DNA of 64,000 nucleotides. Source: Casp-actino8 sp001510335 (GTDB lineage: Bacteria > Actinomycetota > Acidimicrobiia > Acidimicrobiales > Ilumatobacteraceae). The notes under the pieces are model-generated. The model saw nothing but the letters and a program-made list of their open reading frames with translations, was not told the origin of the DNA and made no database searches. How positions within the stretch are numbered: the stretch's first letter is position 1; each line of letters opens with the position of its first letter. Location of the stretch: positions 1 through 64,000 of the forward strand of contig JAQCEM010000007.1 of NCBI GenBank assembly GCA_027729635.1, written 5' to 3'. Made by a program: the position numbers and the translations under genes. Below are positions 24,099 to 31,813 of this stretch, piece by piece.

Positions 24099-25724
24099 AT
24101 GTCGAAAATCATTGCATTTGACGAGAAGGCTCGCCGTGGCCTTGAAGCGGGTATGAACAAACTGGCTGACGCCGTTCGCGTCACGCTCGGACCAAAGGGT
24201 CGCAACGTCGTTCTCGACAAGAAGTGGGGCGCTCCCACGATCACCAACGACGGTGTTTCCATCGCCAAAGAAATCGATCTCGAAGATCCGTACGAAAAGA
24301 TCGGTGCTGAACTGGTCAAAGAAGTCGCCAAAAAGACCGACGATGTTGCCGGTGACGGAACAACCACCGCAACCGTGTTGGCTTGGGCCATGGTGCGAGA
24401 AGGTTTGCGTAACGTTGCTGCTGGCGCTAACCCGATGAGCCTCAAGAAGGGCATCGAGGCTGCTGTTGTTGCTGCTCTTGGTTCAATCAAAGAACTCTCG
24501 AAGGTTGTGGACAGCAAAGAGCAGATCGCTCAAGTTGCATCAATCTCGGCCGCCGACGTTGAAATCGGCACCATGATTTCTGATGCCATCGACAAGGTCG
24601 GCAAAGACGGAGTCATCACCGTTGAAGAAAGCCAGACCTTCGGCATGGAGATGGATCTCGTTGAAGGTATGCGCTTTGACAAGGGCTACATCTCGCCATA
24701 CTTCGTGACCGACCCCGAGCGTATGGAAGCGGTTCTTGAAGATCCGTATGTGTTGCTCGTGTCGTCAAAGATCTCGACCGTGCGCGACATGTTGCCGATT
24801 CTCGAAAAAGTCATGCAGAGCGGTCGTCCTTTGGTGATCATCGCCGAAGATGTCGACGGCGAAGCATTGGCAACTTTGGTTGTCAACAAAATTCGTGGAA
24901 CCTTCAAGTCAGTTGCTGTGAAGGCTCCTGGCTTTGGTGAGCGCCGCAAGGCCATGTTGCAAGACATCGCCACCCTCACTGGTGGTCAAGTCATCAGTGA
25001 AGAAGTTGGTCTCAAGCTCGAAACCGCAACCCTCGATCTTTTGGGTAAGGCCAAGAAGATGATCATCACCAAGGACGAGACCACTTTGGTCGAAGGCGCC
25101 GGCGATGATGATGACATCAAGGGTCGCATCAACCAGATCAAGGCCGAAATCGAGAACACCGATTCTGATTACGACCGCGAAAAGTTGCAAGAGCGTCTGG
25201 CCAAGTTGTCTGGTGGCGTTGCAGTTCTCAAGGTTGGCGCTGCCACCGAAGTTGAACTCAAGGAAAAGAAGCACCGCATCGAAGATGCTGTGAGCACCAC
25301 CAAGGCTGCCATCGAAGAAGGCGTAGTGCCTGGCGGCGGAGTTGCCTTGTTGCGTTCACAGGCTGCTGTGTTGGCCGCTGCTGCGTTGCTCACTGGTGAC
25401 GAAGCAACTGGCGCCCGTTTGGTCGCTAAGGCTCTTGAAGCACCGTTGAAGCAGATCGCCGAAAACGCCGGTATGGAAGGCGGAGTTGTTGTTGAGAAGG
25501 TGCGTAATCTCACCGGTTCAAACGGACTCAACGCAGCCACTGGCGAATACGTCGACCTCGTACAGCTCGGTGTCATCGATGCTGCCAAGGTGACTCGTTC
25601 GGCGTTGCAGAACGCCGCATCAATTGCCGCCTTGTTCTTGACCACCGAGTGCGTCATTGCTGACAAGCCCGAATCAGACGACCACTCTGACCATGGCCAC
25701 GGTGGCGGCATGGAAGATTTCTAA
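24099..25724 (+). CDS. groL: 60-kDa chaperonin GroEL
   Basis: 541 residues, full length. ATP-site VAGDGTTTATVLAWAMV, central GFGERRKAMLQDIATLTGG, and the C-terminal VVPGGGVALLRS and GYNAATGEY-like GLNAATGEYVDL are all present. The tail reads HSDHGHGGGMEDF: it mixes histidines, as in mycobacterial GroEL1, with a shortened Gly/Met tail, as in GroEL2. No groES precedes it, so this is the stand-alone chaperonin copy, matching the location of groEL2 near the DUF3263-LytR_C pair in mycobacteria. Regulation is by the upstream CIRCE. Confidence 0.98.
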   Translation: MSKIIAFDEKARRGLEAGMNKLADAVRVTLGPKGRNVVLDKKWGAPTITNDGVSIAKEIDLEDPYEKIGAELVKEVAKKTDDVAGDGTTTATVLAWAMVREGLRNVAAGANPMSLKKGIEAAVVAALGSIKELSKVVDSKEQIAQVASISAADVEIGTMISDAIDKVGKDGVITVEESQTFGMEMDLVEGMRFDKGYISPYFVTDPERMEAVLEDPYVLLVSSKISTVRDMLPILEKVMQSGRPLVIIAEDVDGEALATLVVNKIRGTFKSVAVKAPGFGERRKAMLQDIATLTGGQVISEEVGLKLETATLDLLGKAKKMIITKDETTLVEGAGDDDDIKGRINQIKAEIENTDSDYDREKLQERLAKLSGGVAVLKVGAATEVELKEKKHRIEDAVSTTKAAIEEGVVPGGGVALLRSQAAVLAAAALLTGDEATGARLVAKALEAPLKQIAENAGMEGGVVVEKVRNLTGSNGLNAATGEYVDLVQLGVIDAAKVTRSALQNAASIAALFLTTECVIADKPESDDHSDHGHGGGMEDF

Positions 25725-25746
25725 TCTGTCCAGTTCGTCCAATGAA

Positions 25747-26646
25747 GTGATTGCGCAGAACCCCGAGGCAACTCGGGGTTCTGTTGCATTAGTGACCTGT
25801 CGCGAAGCCCTGGACATCGACTACGACATGCCGCTCTTGCTTGAGGCTGTTCGTGCCACTGGCATTGCAGTTGATGAAGTGTGTTGGGACGATGAATCAA
25901 TTGATTGGTCAACCTACAACTACGTAGTGATTCGCAGCACCTGGGACTACCACCGTCGTTACGACGAATTCATGCAATGGGTTCGTGCGGTGAGTTCAGT
26001 GAGCACCATGAGTAATTCGCTTGATGTGATTACGTGGAATACCGACAAGCATTATTTGGCTGAAGTTGCCGCAATGGGTTTACCGGTTGTGCCGACAGTT
26101 TTTATCGAACCTGGTCAAGAAGACTGGCTTGATCAACTGCGCGACTTACTTGCCCACAGTGATGTCGTTGTGAAGCCGGCAATCAGTGCCGGCAGTAATG
26201 ACACTGAACGACATGGCAACGCTGATGCTGCTCAACTACACATCAGTGAATTGTTGTCGGCACAACGATCAGTGATGTTGCAACCGTATATGGCTGACGT
26301 GGATGTGGAATCCGAAACCGGTTTGGTCTTCATCGACGGCAAGTTTTCGCATGCTTTTGCCAAAGGCGCATTGCTGGCACATGATAAAAACATGTCGGGT
26401 GGTTTGTACGCCGAAGAAGAAATCAGCGTCCGCCAACCCACAGCCGAGCAGTTATTGATTGGTGAACGGGCAGTGAAGTGGTTGACATCACGATTCGGCA
26501 AGTTGCTCTACGCGCGCGTTGATCTGTTGCCCACGGCGCAAGGTCCGGTGATCATTGAGATTGAACTCACCGAGCCGTCGCTGTATTTGTTGTTACATCC
26601 TGATGCAGCATCTGAATTAGCAAATGCCTTGATTACTCATTCGTGA
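25747..26646 (+). CDS. ATP-grasp family protein
   Basis: About 299 residues, most likely from GTG 25747, because the first beta strand (VALVTCRE) would be lost with the later GTG at 25792. ATP-grasp features: VVIRSTWDYHRRYDEFMQW, WNTDKHYLAEVAAMGLPVVPT, VVKPAISAGSNDT, LQPYMADVDVESETGLVFIDG, and the metal-binding YARVDLLPTAQGPVIIEIELTEPSLYL. It resembles the glutathione-synthase/RimK-like ligases found across actinobacteria, with an unknown amino-acid or peptide substrate. A perfect terminator-like hairpin sits in codons 4-13 (see 25756-25783). It follows groEL by 22 bases. Confidence 0.82.
   Translation: MIAQNPEATRGSVALVTCREALDIDYDMPLLLEAVRATGIAVDEVCWDDESIDWSTYNYVVIRSTWDYHRRYDEFMQWVRAVSSVSTMSNSLDVITWNTDKHYLAEVAAMGLPVVPTVFIEPGQEDWLDQLRDLLAHSDVVVKPAISAGSNDTERHGNADAAQLHISELLSAQRSVMLQPYMADVDVESETGLVFIDGKFSHAFAKGALLAHDKNMSGGLYAEEEISVRQPTAEQLLIGERAVKWLTSRFGKLLYARVDLLPTAQGPVIIEIELTEPSLYLLLHPDAASELANALITHS
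25756..25783 (+). terminator. Terminator-like hairpin after groEL
   Basis: A perfect 12-bp stem (CAGAACCCCGAG / CTCGGGGTTCTG) with a GCAA tetraloop starts 31 bases after the groEL stop. Only a weak T-stretch follows (TTGCATT), so intrinsic termination may be partial. It lies inside the probable start of the ATP-grasp reading frame. Confidence 0.55.
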
Positions 26647-27795
26647 CTATTGATCAAACGTCGCAGTACCAGCAACTTCGAGAATCATTGACGTTCCGGC
26701 GAACGACATCAGAATTGGCTTAGCCATTGATCTACCGGTTGTTTCGTAAACATTGATCAGGATCAAATCACCGAAGATATCGATTGAATCAATCGTTGTG
26801 TATAAACCCTGAGGTAGGCGGATTTCGGCGATGCGAGTCGCGCTGCTTCGATCAAGCACAACTAAGAGATCGGCTTCGACCCAGGCAAGTCGTTGACCAC
26901 TTGGATCCACTGTGAATCGACTTGGGCAAACCGAGCAATCGCTATAGGAGTCGGCAAGACCTAAGTCATTGGGGTTGGTGGTGTAGCCATCAAGGTTTAA
27001 GAAATATGGGCCAGCATCAGCACTGGCGAAAAACTCGCCAACGATGATGTTGCTACCGAAAGTCAAACGTGAGGTGCCACTTTCCCAACCACCGATTAAT
27101 CCAAACGAAGTTTTTAGTCCAGTGGTGAGATCAAGGGCAAAGAGTTCTTCTTGCGAATCTTCAATACCAAGGCCACTATTTATCGAATACAAAACAAATG
27201 TTGAACTTGCTTCTGTATACACATCATGCAGATGGAGCCATTCGGTTGCCGGATCCGCGACACTTTGCACAACGGTGGTTGCGGCCCCTACTCGGTAAAT
27301 ATTTGTATCGGCCAATTGCTCGTATCCAAGTGAGGAATGTTGTGCGATGTACGATCCGTCGGCTAGACGAAATGCCGTCTCCCACGACTGATCATCAAAT
27401 CGGGTGGTTATCCCATTGGTGAGATGGTTAATACCAAGTGTGCTCGCAATCGTGATCGGTTGATTAACGGACGGGGCAACAGTTGTTGTTGTGGACGATG
27501 TTGTTGTGGTGTTTTCGGTCGTCGTCGGCACCAAGGTTGTGAGATTTTCTGTTGGTTGCGTTGTCGATGGCGCCAGCGATGTCGATGATGAAGTTGTGGT
27601 TGTAGCAACCGCAGTACTGGAGTCGTCACCACCTAGGGCAAGGGTCAAAACCAAACCGACGATGAGCATCACCACGAAGGCACCAGTCCCGATCATGATC
27701 AATTGACGATTGGGCGGAGTAGATGACGGGGGAATTTCTTGAAGAGCGGTGGTCTGGGCCCACAGTTCGTCGGGGTCAATGCCGTCGTTGCTCAT
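26647..27795 (-). CDS. Membrane-anchored hypothetical protein with Thr-rich stalk
   Basis: 382 residues: cytosolic N-terminus (about 1-30), one membrane helix (about 31-55; LIMIGTGAFVVMLIVGLVLTLALGG), a long Ser/Thr-rich linker (about 56-110), and a 270-residue extracytoplasmic beta-rich domain that resembles WD/PQQ-like propellers (RLAWVEADLLVVLDRSSATRIAEIRLP). One DCSVCPSRF cysteine pair is visible. The gene ends directly against the ATP-grasp stop (convergent). I do not recognise a named family. Confidence 0.7.
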   Translation of the reverse strand: MSNDGIDPDELWAQTTALQEIPPSSTPPNRQLIMIGTGAFVVMLIVGLVLTLALGGDDSSTAVATTTTSSSTSLAPSTTQPTENLTTLVPTTTENTTTTSSTTTTVAPSVNQPITIASTLGINHLTNGITTRFDDQSWETAFRLADGSYIAQHSSLGYEQLADTNIYRVGAATTVVQSVADPATEWLHLHDVYTEASSTFVLYSINSGLGIEDSQEELFALDLTTGLKTSFGLIGGWESGTSRLTFGSNIIVGEFFASADAGPYFLNLDGYTTNPNDLGLADSYSDCSVCPSRFTVDPSGQRLAWVEADLLVVLDRSSATRIAEIRLPQGLYTTIDSIDIFGDLILINVYETTGRSMAKPILMSFAGTSMILEVAGTATFDQ

Positions 27796-27820
27796 ACGCT
27801 TGACCGTAGCCTTTCAGGTA

Positions 27821-28618
27821 ATGACCCGTAAACGCACTGACAAACTTTTGGTCGTCAAGATTGATTCTGAGTCGTCGCGTCGCGTGCCAGATGACCTAGT
27901 CGTTGAGGAGCCGATGTCAATCCGTCTTGATGGCCACTTAGCCGCCACGACGATGCGCACTCCTGGGCACGATTACGAATTAGCAGTCGGCTTTTGTTTT
28001 AACGAGGGCTTATTGGCCGGCGCCCCCGTGCAGGGAGTGCGATATTGCGCTGATGGATCAGCAGTTGAAAGCAAGTTCAACGTGGTCACTGTTGAGACGG
28101 GAAATCGAGCACCGGTGCCGACCTCACGTTTAGGCACAACGACTTCAAGTTGCGGTGTGTGCGGAAGTGAGTCAATCGATGCATTAGTTGAACGGCTGGC
28201 GCCCTTGCCGAGCGATCAATTGGCAACGATTCCTACATCACTGGTTTTGACGATCGCAGAGTTGGTACGCCCGGGTCAGATTCTTTTTGAGCAGACGGGT
28301 GCTGTGCACGCCGCCGCCGCTTTTGACATCTCGGGAAATGTGCTCGTGGTTCGAGAGGATGTTGGCCGCCACAATGCTGTTGACAAGGTGGTGGGACGAT
28401 TGTTGTTAGACCACTTATTACCCGCGAATGGCCTCGGACTTTTTGTCTCAAGTCGTGCCAGCTTTGAAATGGTGCAAAAGGCTTGGGCGGCTGGATTCGG
28501 CACATTGGTGTCAGTGAGTGCGCCGACGTCTTTGGCGGTTCAAACGGCGAAAGTCTCCGGGATGAACCTTTTTGGCTTTGTGAGAGACGGCTCAGCTGTC
28601 CGCTATAGCCCTGCGTGA
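27821..28618 (+). CDS. fdhD: Formate dehydrogenase accessory protein FdhD
   Basis: 265 residues from ATG 27821. FdhD transfers sulfur from a cysteine desulfurase to the Mo/W-bis-MGD cofactor of formate dehydrogenases. The catalytic cysteine loop SSC111GVC114G is present, as are the conserved EEPMSIRLDG, MRTPGHDYELAVGFCFNEGL, RPGQILFEQTGAVHAAAAFD, REDVGRHNAVDKVVG and VSSRASFEMVQKA segments. No formate dehydrogenase gene is in the window. The presence of selA-selB and a molybdate importer suggests the enzyme may be Mo- and Sec-dependent. Confidence 0.96.
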   Translation: MTRKRTDKLLVVKIDSESSRRVPDDLVVEEPMSIRLDGHLAATTMRTPGHDYELAVGFCFNEGLLAGAPVQGVRYCADGSAVESKFNVVTVETGNRAPVPTSRLGTTTSSCGVCGSESIDALVERLAPLPSDQLATIPTSLVLTIAELVRPGQILFEQTGAVHAAAAFDISGNVLVVREDVGRHNAVDKVVGRLLLDHLLPANGLGLFVSSRASFEMVQKAWAAGFGTLVSVSAPTSLAVQTAKVSGMNLFGFVRDGSAVRYSPA

Positions 28619-28640
28619 GTTCGCAGATAGGGTTTTATCT

Positions 28641-29348
28641 ATGAGCGAACATGCCCCAGTAGTTGGTCCAGCCGAAGACGGAACGATGAGCCCCAGTGTT
28701 GGTCTTTCTGTCGTCCATCTTTTTGCCAAACCAACTTTGGTGTATGAAGCCGATGAATTCATTGGTGCGGTGAAAGATGCCGAAGCCGCCGGCGTGCAAG
28801 TTGTCTGTGTGTCAATGCTCGGCCACAAGGCCGACGTGGCAATCATGGCGCTCACGAAGGATTGGCGTTTGCTGCGCAGATTTCAAACTGCACTTCAGCA
28901 CGCTGGTCTTGACATCATTGACAGTTATGTTTCAATGACCGAAGTTAGTGAATACGCCGTCGGTATGCCCGAGGCGATGTTGACTCCGCGGTTGTATCCG
29001 CAGCTTCCACCCGAGGGCAAGCAGGCCTGGTGTTTCTACCCCATGAGCAAGAGTCGCGTCAAAGATGCGAACTGGTTCACCTTGCCGTATGACCGACGTA
29101 AAGAACTGATGCACGAACACGGTACGAGTGGCCGCAAGTTTGCTGGTCGAGTGATTCAGATCGTGACCGGCTCAACCGGAGTCGACGATTTCGAATGGGG
29201 AGTAACCTTGTTTGCAAATCGCCCCGATGATCTCAAGGAAGTTGTTTACACAATGCGCTTCGACGAGGCATCTGCGGTCTATGCCGAGTTCGGAACCTTC
29301 TATGCGGGTACCGTCACCGACGTCAGTGAACTCGCCCAACTGATCTAG
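28641..29348 (+). CDS. hemQ: Coproheme decarboxylase HemQ
   Basis: 235 residues of the chlorite-dismutase fold. HemQ decarboxylates coproheme III to protoheme in the Gram-positive (coproporphyrin-dependent) route. The catalytic Tyr133 in FYPMSKSR, His160 in the MHEHG motif, and the diagnostic VIQIVTGSTGVDDFEWGVTLFA and VVYTMRFDEASAVYAEFGTFYAG stretches are present. Chlorite dismutase activity is unlikely. A TAGGGT element (28628-28633) seven bases before the ATG suggests a near-leaderless transcript. It starts 22 bases after fdhD. The other hem genes are elsewhere. Confidence 0.95.
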   Translation: MSEHAPVVGPAEDGTMSPSVGLSVVHLFAKPTLVYEADEFIGAVKDAEAAGVQVVCVSMLGHKADVAIMALTKDWRLLRRFQTALQHAGLDIIDSYVSMTEVSEYAVGMPEAMLTPRLYPQLPPEGKQAWCFYPMSKSRVKDANWFTLPYDRRKELMHEHGTSGRKFAGRVIQIVTGSTGVDDFEWGVTLFANRPDDLKEVVYTMRFDEASAVYAEFGTFYAGTVTDVSELAQLI

Positions 29349-29356
29349 CGTCAGCT

Positions 29357-30619
29357 TTATGGCGAAGCGAACACAATAATTCGCTCTTTAAACTCACTTC
29401 GACCTTGGTCATTAAATCCGAAGGTCACGAATTGTGCGCGTGAAGGATCGCCATTTGGGTCAAGATCAAGTAGACCAGTCACTCCGTTGTAGTCGATATT
29501 GAGCGACTGTTGCAGTAAAGCCAAACAATCTTCAAAGAAATTGCAGGCTGAGCCACCGCGGCTCACCTCTGGTACCCGAGCCATGAATTTTTCGGCAAAA
29601 TCTGATTCGCTGGAAATCGCGGCGAGTGCCAGCAAGTTGATGCAGTCGGTGATCGCAGTTGAAAAAGCGGGGAGAGAAATATCGGTCATTGAATCGGCGC
29701 CAGCAAATGCATCAACAGCAACACCCACAAGCCCGCGCCGAATATCTGAATCGAGATTGGTGTTGCTACTGAGATCAACGGGCGCGAGAGCGTCATTGAC
29801 GATGATCTTGTTGAGTGATTGGGTATCAAGCAAGCTGTTCAACAGTCGGCCACCGCTCTCGCTATCTCCGATGAGTGTGATGACCCGATTGGGATCGGCG
29901 GTGAGTTGCTCGGCAATCGGAGCGAAGTCGGCAGTGGTGGTTTCGTAGGCAACTTCAGTGATGATGCTGATTCCTTGCACCGACAATGATCGTCGAACTT
30001 CGGCCACGAACGAGCGCCCAAAGGGATCGTCAGGGTAAGCGATGCTGGTCTCAACTACTCCGGTTTGTTCGATCACTAGGGCGATTGCCTCGCTGGCCAA
30101 AATATCTGATGGTGTGGTGCGAACGAATAGGCCATTGTCTGGAAACGAAGCGAGAGCAATTGCGGTCGCGGTTGGCGAGCACGAACCAATCTTGTTTTCA
30201 ACCAACCGGGGAAGAACCGACAGGGCAATTGGTGATGACATGAGCCCTACCAGCGCATCGATTCGAAATTCACTGATGAAGTCATCAATGGCGGCAAGCG
30301 CCGTTGCCGACTCGTTACCTTCATCGCGGATAACGAATTCAATATCTCGTCCGAGAAAGCCACCGTTGTCGTTCACCACATTGATTGCCTCAGTCACAAC
30401 CTCGATGAGTGGCTCACCTAATTCGGCTCCGGGACCAGATTGCGGAAGTAACAGTCCAAGCCGCAAAACTCCGTCTGAAATTTGCGGGGCAACGGTGGTG
30501 GAAACCTGTGGAGTGCTATCAGGCGTTGCATCTGAATCGGACTGCGAGCATGCGGTGATGCTGCCCAAAATTCCTAATGTCAGCACGATTGCGACAATGG
30601 GTCGACGGCGTGCGTTCAT
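29357..30619 (-). CDS. Branched-chain-amino-acid-type substrate-binding lipoprotein
   Basis: About 420 residues from ATG 30619 (a GTG three codons upstream is possible). A lipoprotein signal (RRRPIVAIVLTLGILGSITAC) precedes a Peripla_BP_6 fold: LRLGLLLPQSGPGAELGEPLIEVVTEAINVVNDNGGFLGRDIEFVIRDEGNESATALAAIDDFI, then IDALVGLMSSPIALSVLP and the GLVGVAVDAFAG hinge. Such proteins bind amino acids, amides or similar solutes. No livHMGF permease genes are adjacent, so this is an orphan binding protein or receptor. It follows the PH-like gene in the same direction. Confidence 0.85.
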   Translation of the reverse strand: MNARRRPIVAIVLTLGILGSITACSQSDSDATPDSTPQVSTTVAPQISDGVLRLGLLLPQSGPGAELGEPLIEVVTEAINVVNDNGGFLGRDIEFVIRDEGNESATALAAIDDFISEFRIDALVGLMSSPIALSVLPRLVENKIGSCSPTATAIALASFPDNGLFVRTTPSDILASEAIALVIEQTGVVETSIAYPDDPFGRSFVAEVRRSLSVQGISIITEVAYETTTADFAPIAEQLTADPNRVITLIGDSESGGRLLNSLLDTQSLNKIIVNDALAPVDLSSNTNLDSDIRRGLVGVAVDAFAGADSMTDISLPAFSTAITDCINLLALAAISSESDFAEKFMARVPEVSRGGSACNFFEDCLALLQQSLNIDYNGVTGLLDLDPNGDPSRAQFVTFGFNDQGRSEFKERIIVFASP

Positions 30620-30652
30620 GAACTTCACTCTACGAGAAGCAGAACTAACAGT

Positions 30653-31360
30653 TCAGGTTGTTGGCGGATTCATGGGTGGGGGAGTTGGAAGTGGTCGCTC
30701 GGACTCAAGCTGTTGTTGCTCAGCAATGAGTTCAGCCTCGAAGCGATCAAGGGTGTCAAGCGCCATCGCCGACGCCAATTCGATACGAAATTGGACTTCG
30801 GTCGCGGGACCTTCGCCGTATCCGATGCCGGTTGGCTGGCTACCTGTGGTCATCGCGAAAATGGTGATGCCACCTGGTAGGTGTGAGCAGCTCATCATTT
30901 TGTCAAAGCGCCACTCACGCGTTCGTTTGGTTCCGGCAAACATCACGCGTTGATTAGTGACGAGAGCGTTACCTCGATCGGTGGCATCAATTGATTCTTT
31001 GCCTGGCGTGATCTTGCCACCGGTTTTACCGGCATTGAGTCGAACTCGACCAAAGATTGGGAATGAGACGCCTCCGTAACCACCGCTGTATTTAGTTGGT
31101 TCGCGAACATTTTCGATATAAGCCGAGTTTGCGAGATAAGCGATCGGGAATTCGTCTTTCTTCAGCATGAATCCATAGTCGTCCTTGTCGGTGAACTGTT
31201 CGGCGGTTTTGCCAGTGCGACAATCACGGACAACCTCAAGCATCGTGTTCAGAGCGTCAAAGTCTTCTTGCCATTGTTGCACCTGTGTCTGCAGTTGGAG
31301 CGTTTGCTTTGCGGCCACCTGAGCAGCCTTCCGCTGTTTACGTGCTTCAAAGAATCCCAT
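30653..31360 (-). CDS. Hypothetical protein with PH-like/coiled-coil region
   Basis: About 235 residues from ATG 31360 (MGFFEARKQRK). An N-terminal coiled coil (about 1-50, Gln/Lys/Ala-rich) precedes a beta-rich region with a bacterial PH-like core (ALVTNQRVMFAGTKRTREWRFDKMMSCSHLPGGITIFAM). A short amphipathic helix and a proline-rich C-terminus follow. No signal peptide or membrane segment is visible. It is upstream of the substrate-binding lipoprotein gene on the same strand. Function is unknown. Confidence 0.65.
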   Translation of the reverse strand: MGFFEARKQRKAAQVAAKQTLQLQTQVQQWQEDFDALNTMLEVVRDCRTGKTAEQFTDKDDYGFMLKKDEFPIAYLANSAYIENVREPTKYSGGYGGVSFPIFGRVRLNAGKTGGKITPGKESIDATDRGNALVTNQRVMFAGTKRTREWRFDKMMSCSHLPGGITIFAMTTGSQPTGIGYGEGPATEVQFRIELASAMALDTLDRFEAELIAEQQQLESERPLPTPPPMNPPTT

Positions 31361-31516
31361 GGGCTCACCATATAGAGGGGCTGTGGCATCACGGGGCAGA
31401 TTGCTCAATTGTCAAAGACAAATATCCTGATCCAGCCAAACCTTGAGTGTTGGCGTGACGTGACTTAGTCGTTCTGAATGGCCGCCAGCCACCTAGCAGA
31501 TTTCATCAGAGGTCCC

Positions 31517-31759
31517 ATGAATAAGAAAATCGTTCAAAGTTTCGTTGCCGCCTCGTTGTTGACGGTAGTGATGGTCGGGTGCAGTTCGGGGTCAACCAAA
31601 ACCGAGCCCGATGAGACTCCGACATCGGTTGTTGTGCCGGTCACTTCGACCGTGGCTGATTCGCGATTATCCGAGGTTGAAAGCAATTTGGCGTCCTTGG
31701 ATGCCGATCTTGAAGTCATCGACCAGGCCATCGCTGATCTGGATTCCATCGCCCGTTAA
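31517..31759 (+). CDS. Small lipoprotein with heptad-repeat tail
   Basis: 80 residues behind an AGAGG ribosome site. The signal peptide ends in a VMVGC lipobox (about residue 22). The mature part is a Ser/Thr linker and then a short leucine/isoleucine heptad stretch (RLSEVESNLASLDADLEVIDQAIADLDSI) like that of Lpp or SMC-type coiled coils. It is followed by the larger secreted protein gene 55 bases on. It may be a surface anchor; no family is recognised. Confidence 0.7.
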   Translation: MNKKIVQSFVAASLLTVVMVGCSSGSTKTEPDETPTSVVVPVTSTVADSRLSEVESNLASLDADLEVIDQAIADLDSIAR

Positions 31760-31813
31760 TGAATGACTCAAGCCTCAGGTTTACTCACATATCTCAACAC
31801 AAAGGAACATCCC

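Noticed and set aside
25169..25711. A 180-codon minus-strand frame opposite groEL
   Set aside because: It is the antisense shadow of a highly conserved gene and shows no domain of its own.
28641..29348. Chlorite dismutase for perchlorate respiration
   Set aside because: Sequence landmarks are those of actinobacterial HemQ, and no (per)chlorate reductase genes are near.
30042..30953. A 303-codon plus-strand frame opposite the substrate-binding protein
   Set aside because: It is the antisense shadow of two minus-strand genes with clear domains, is Ser/Arg-rich, and has no start signals.
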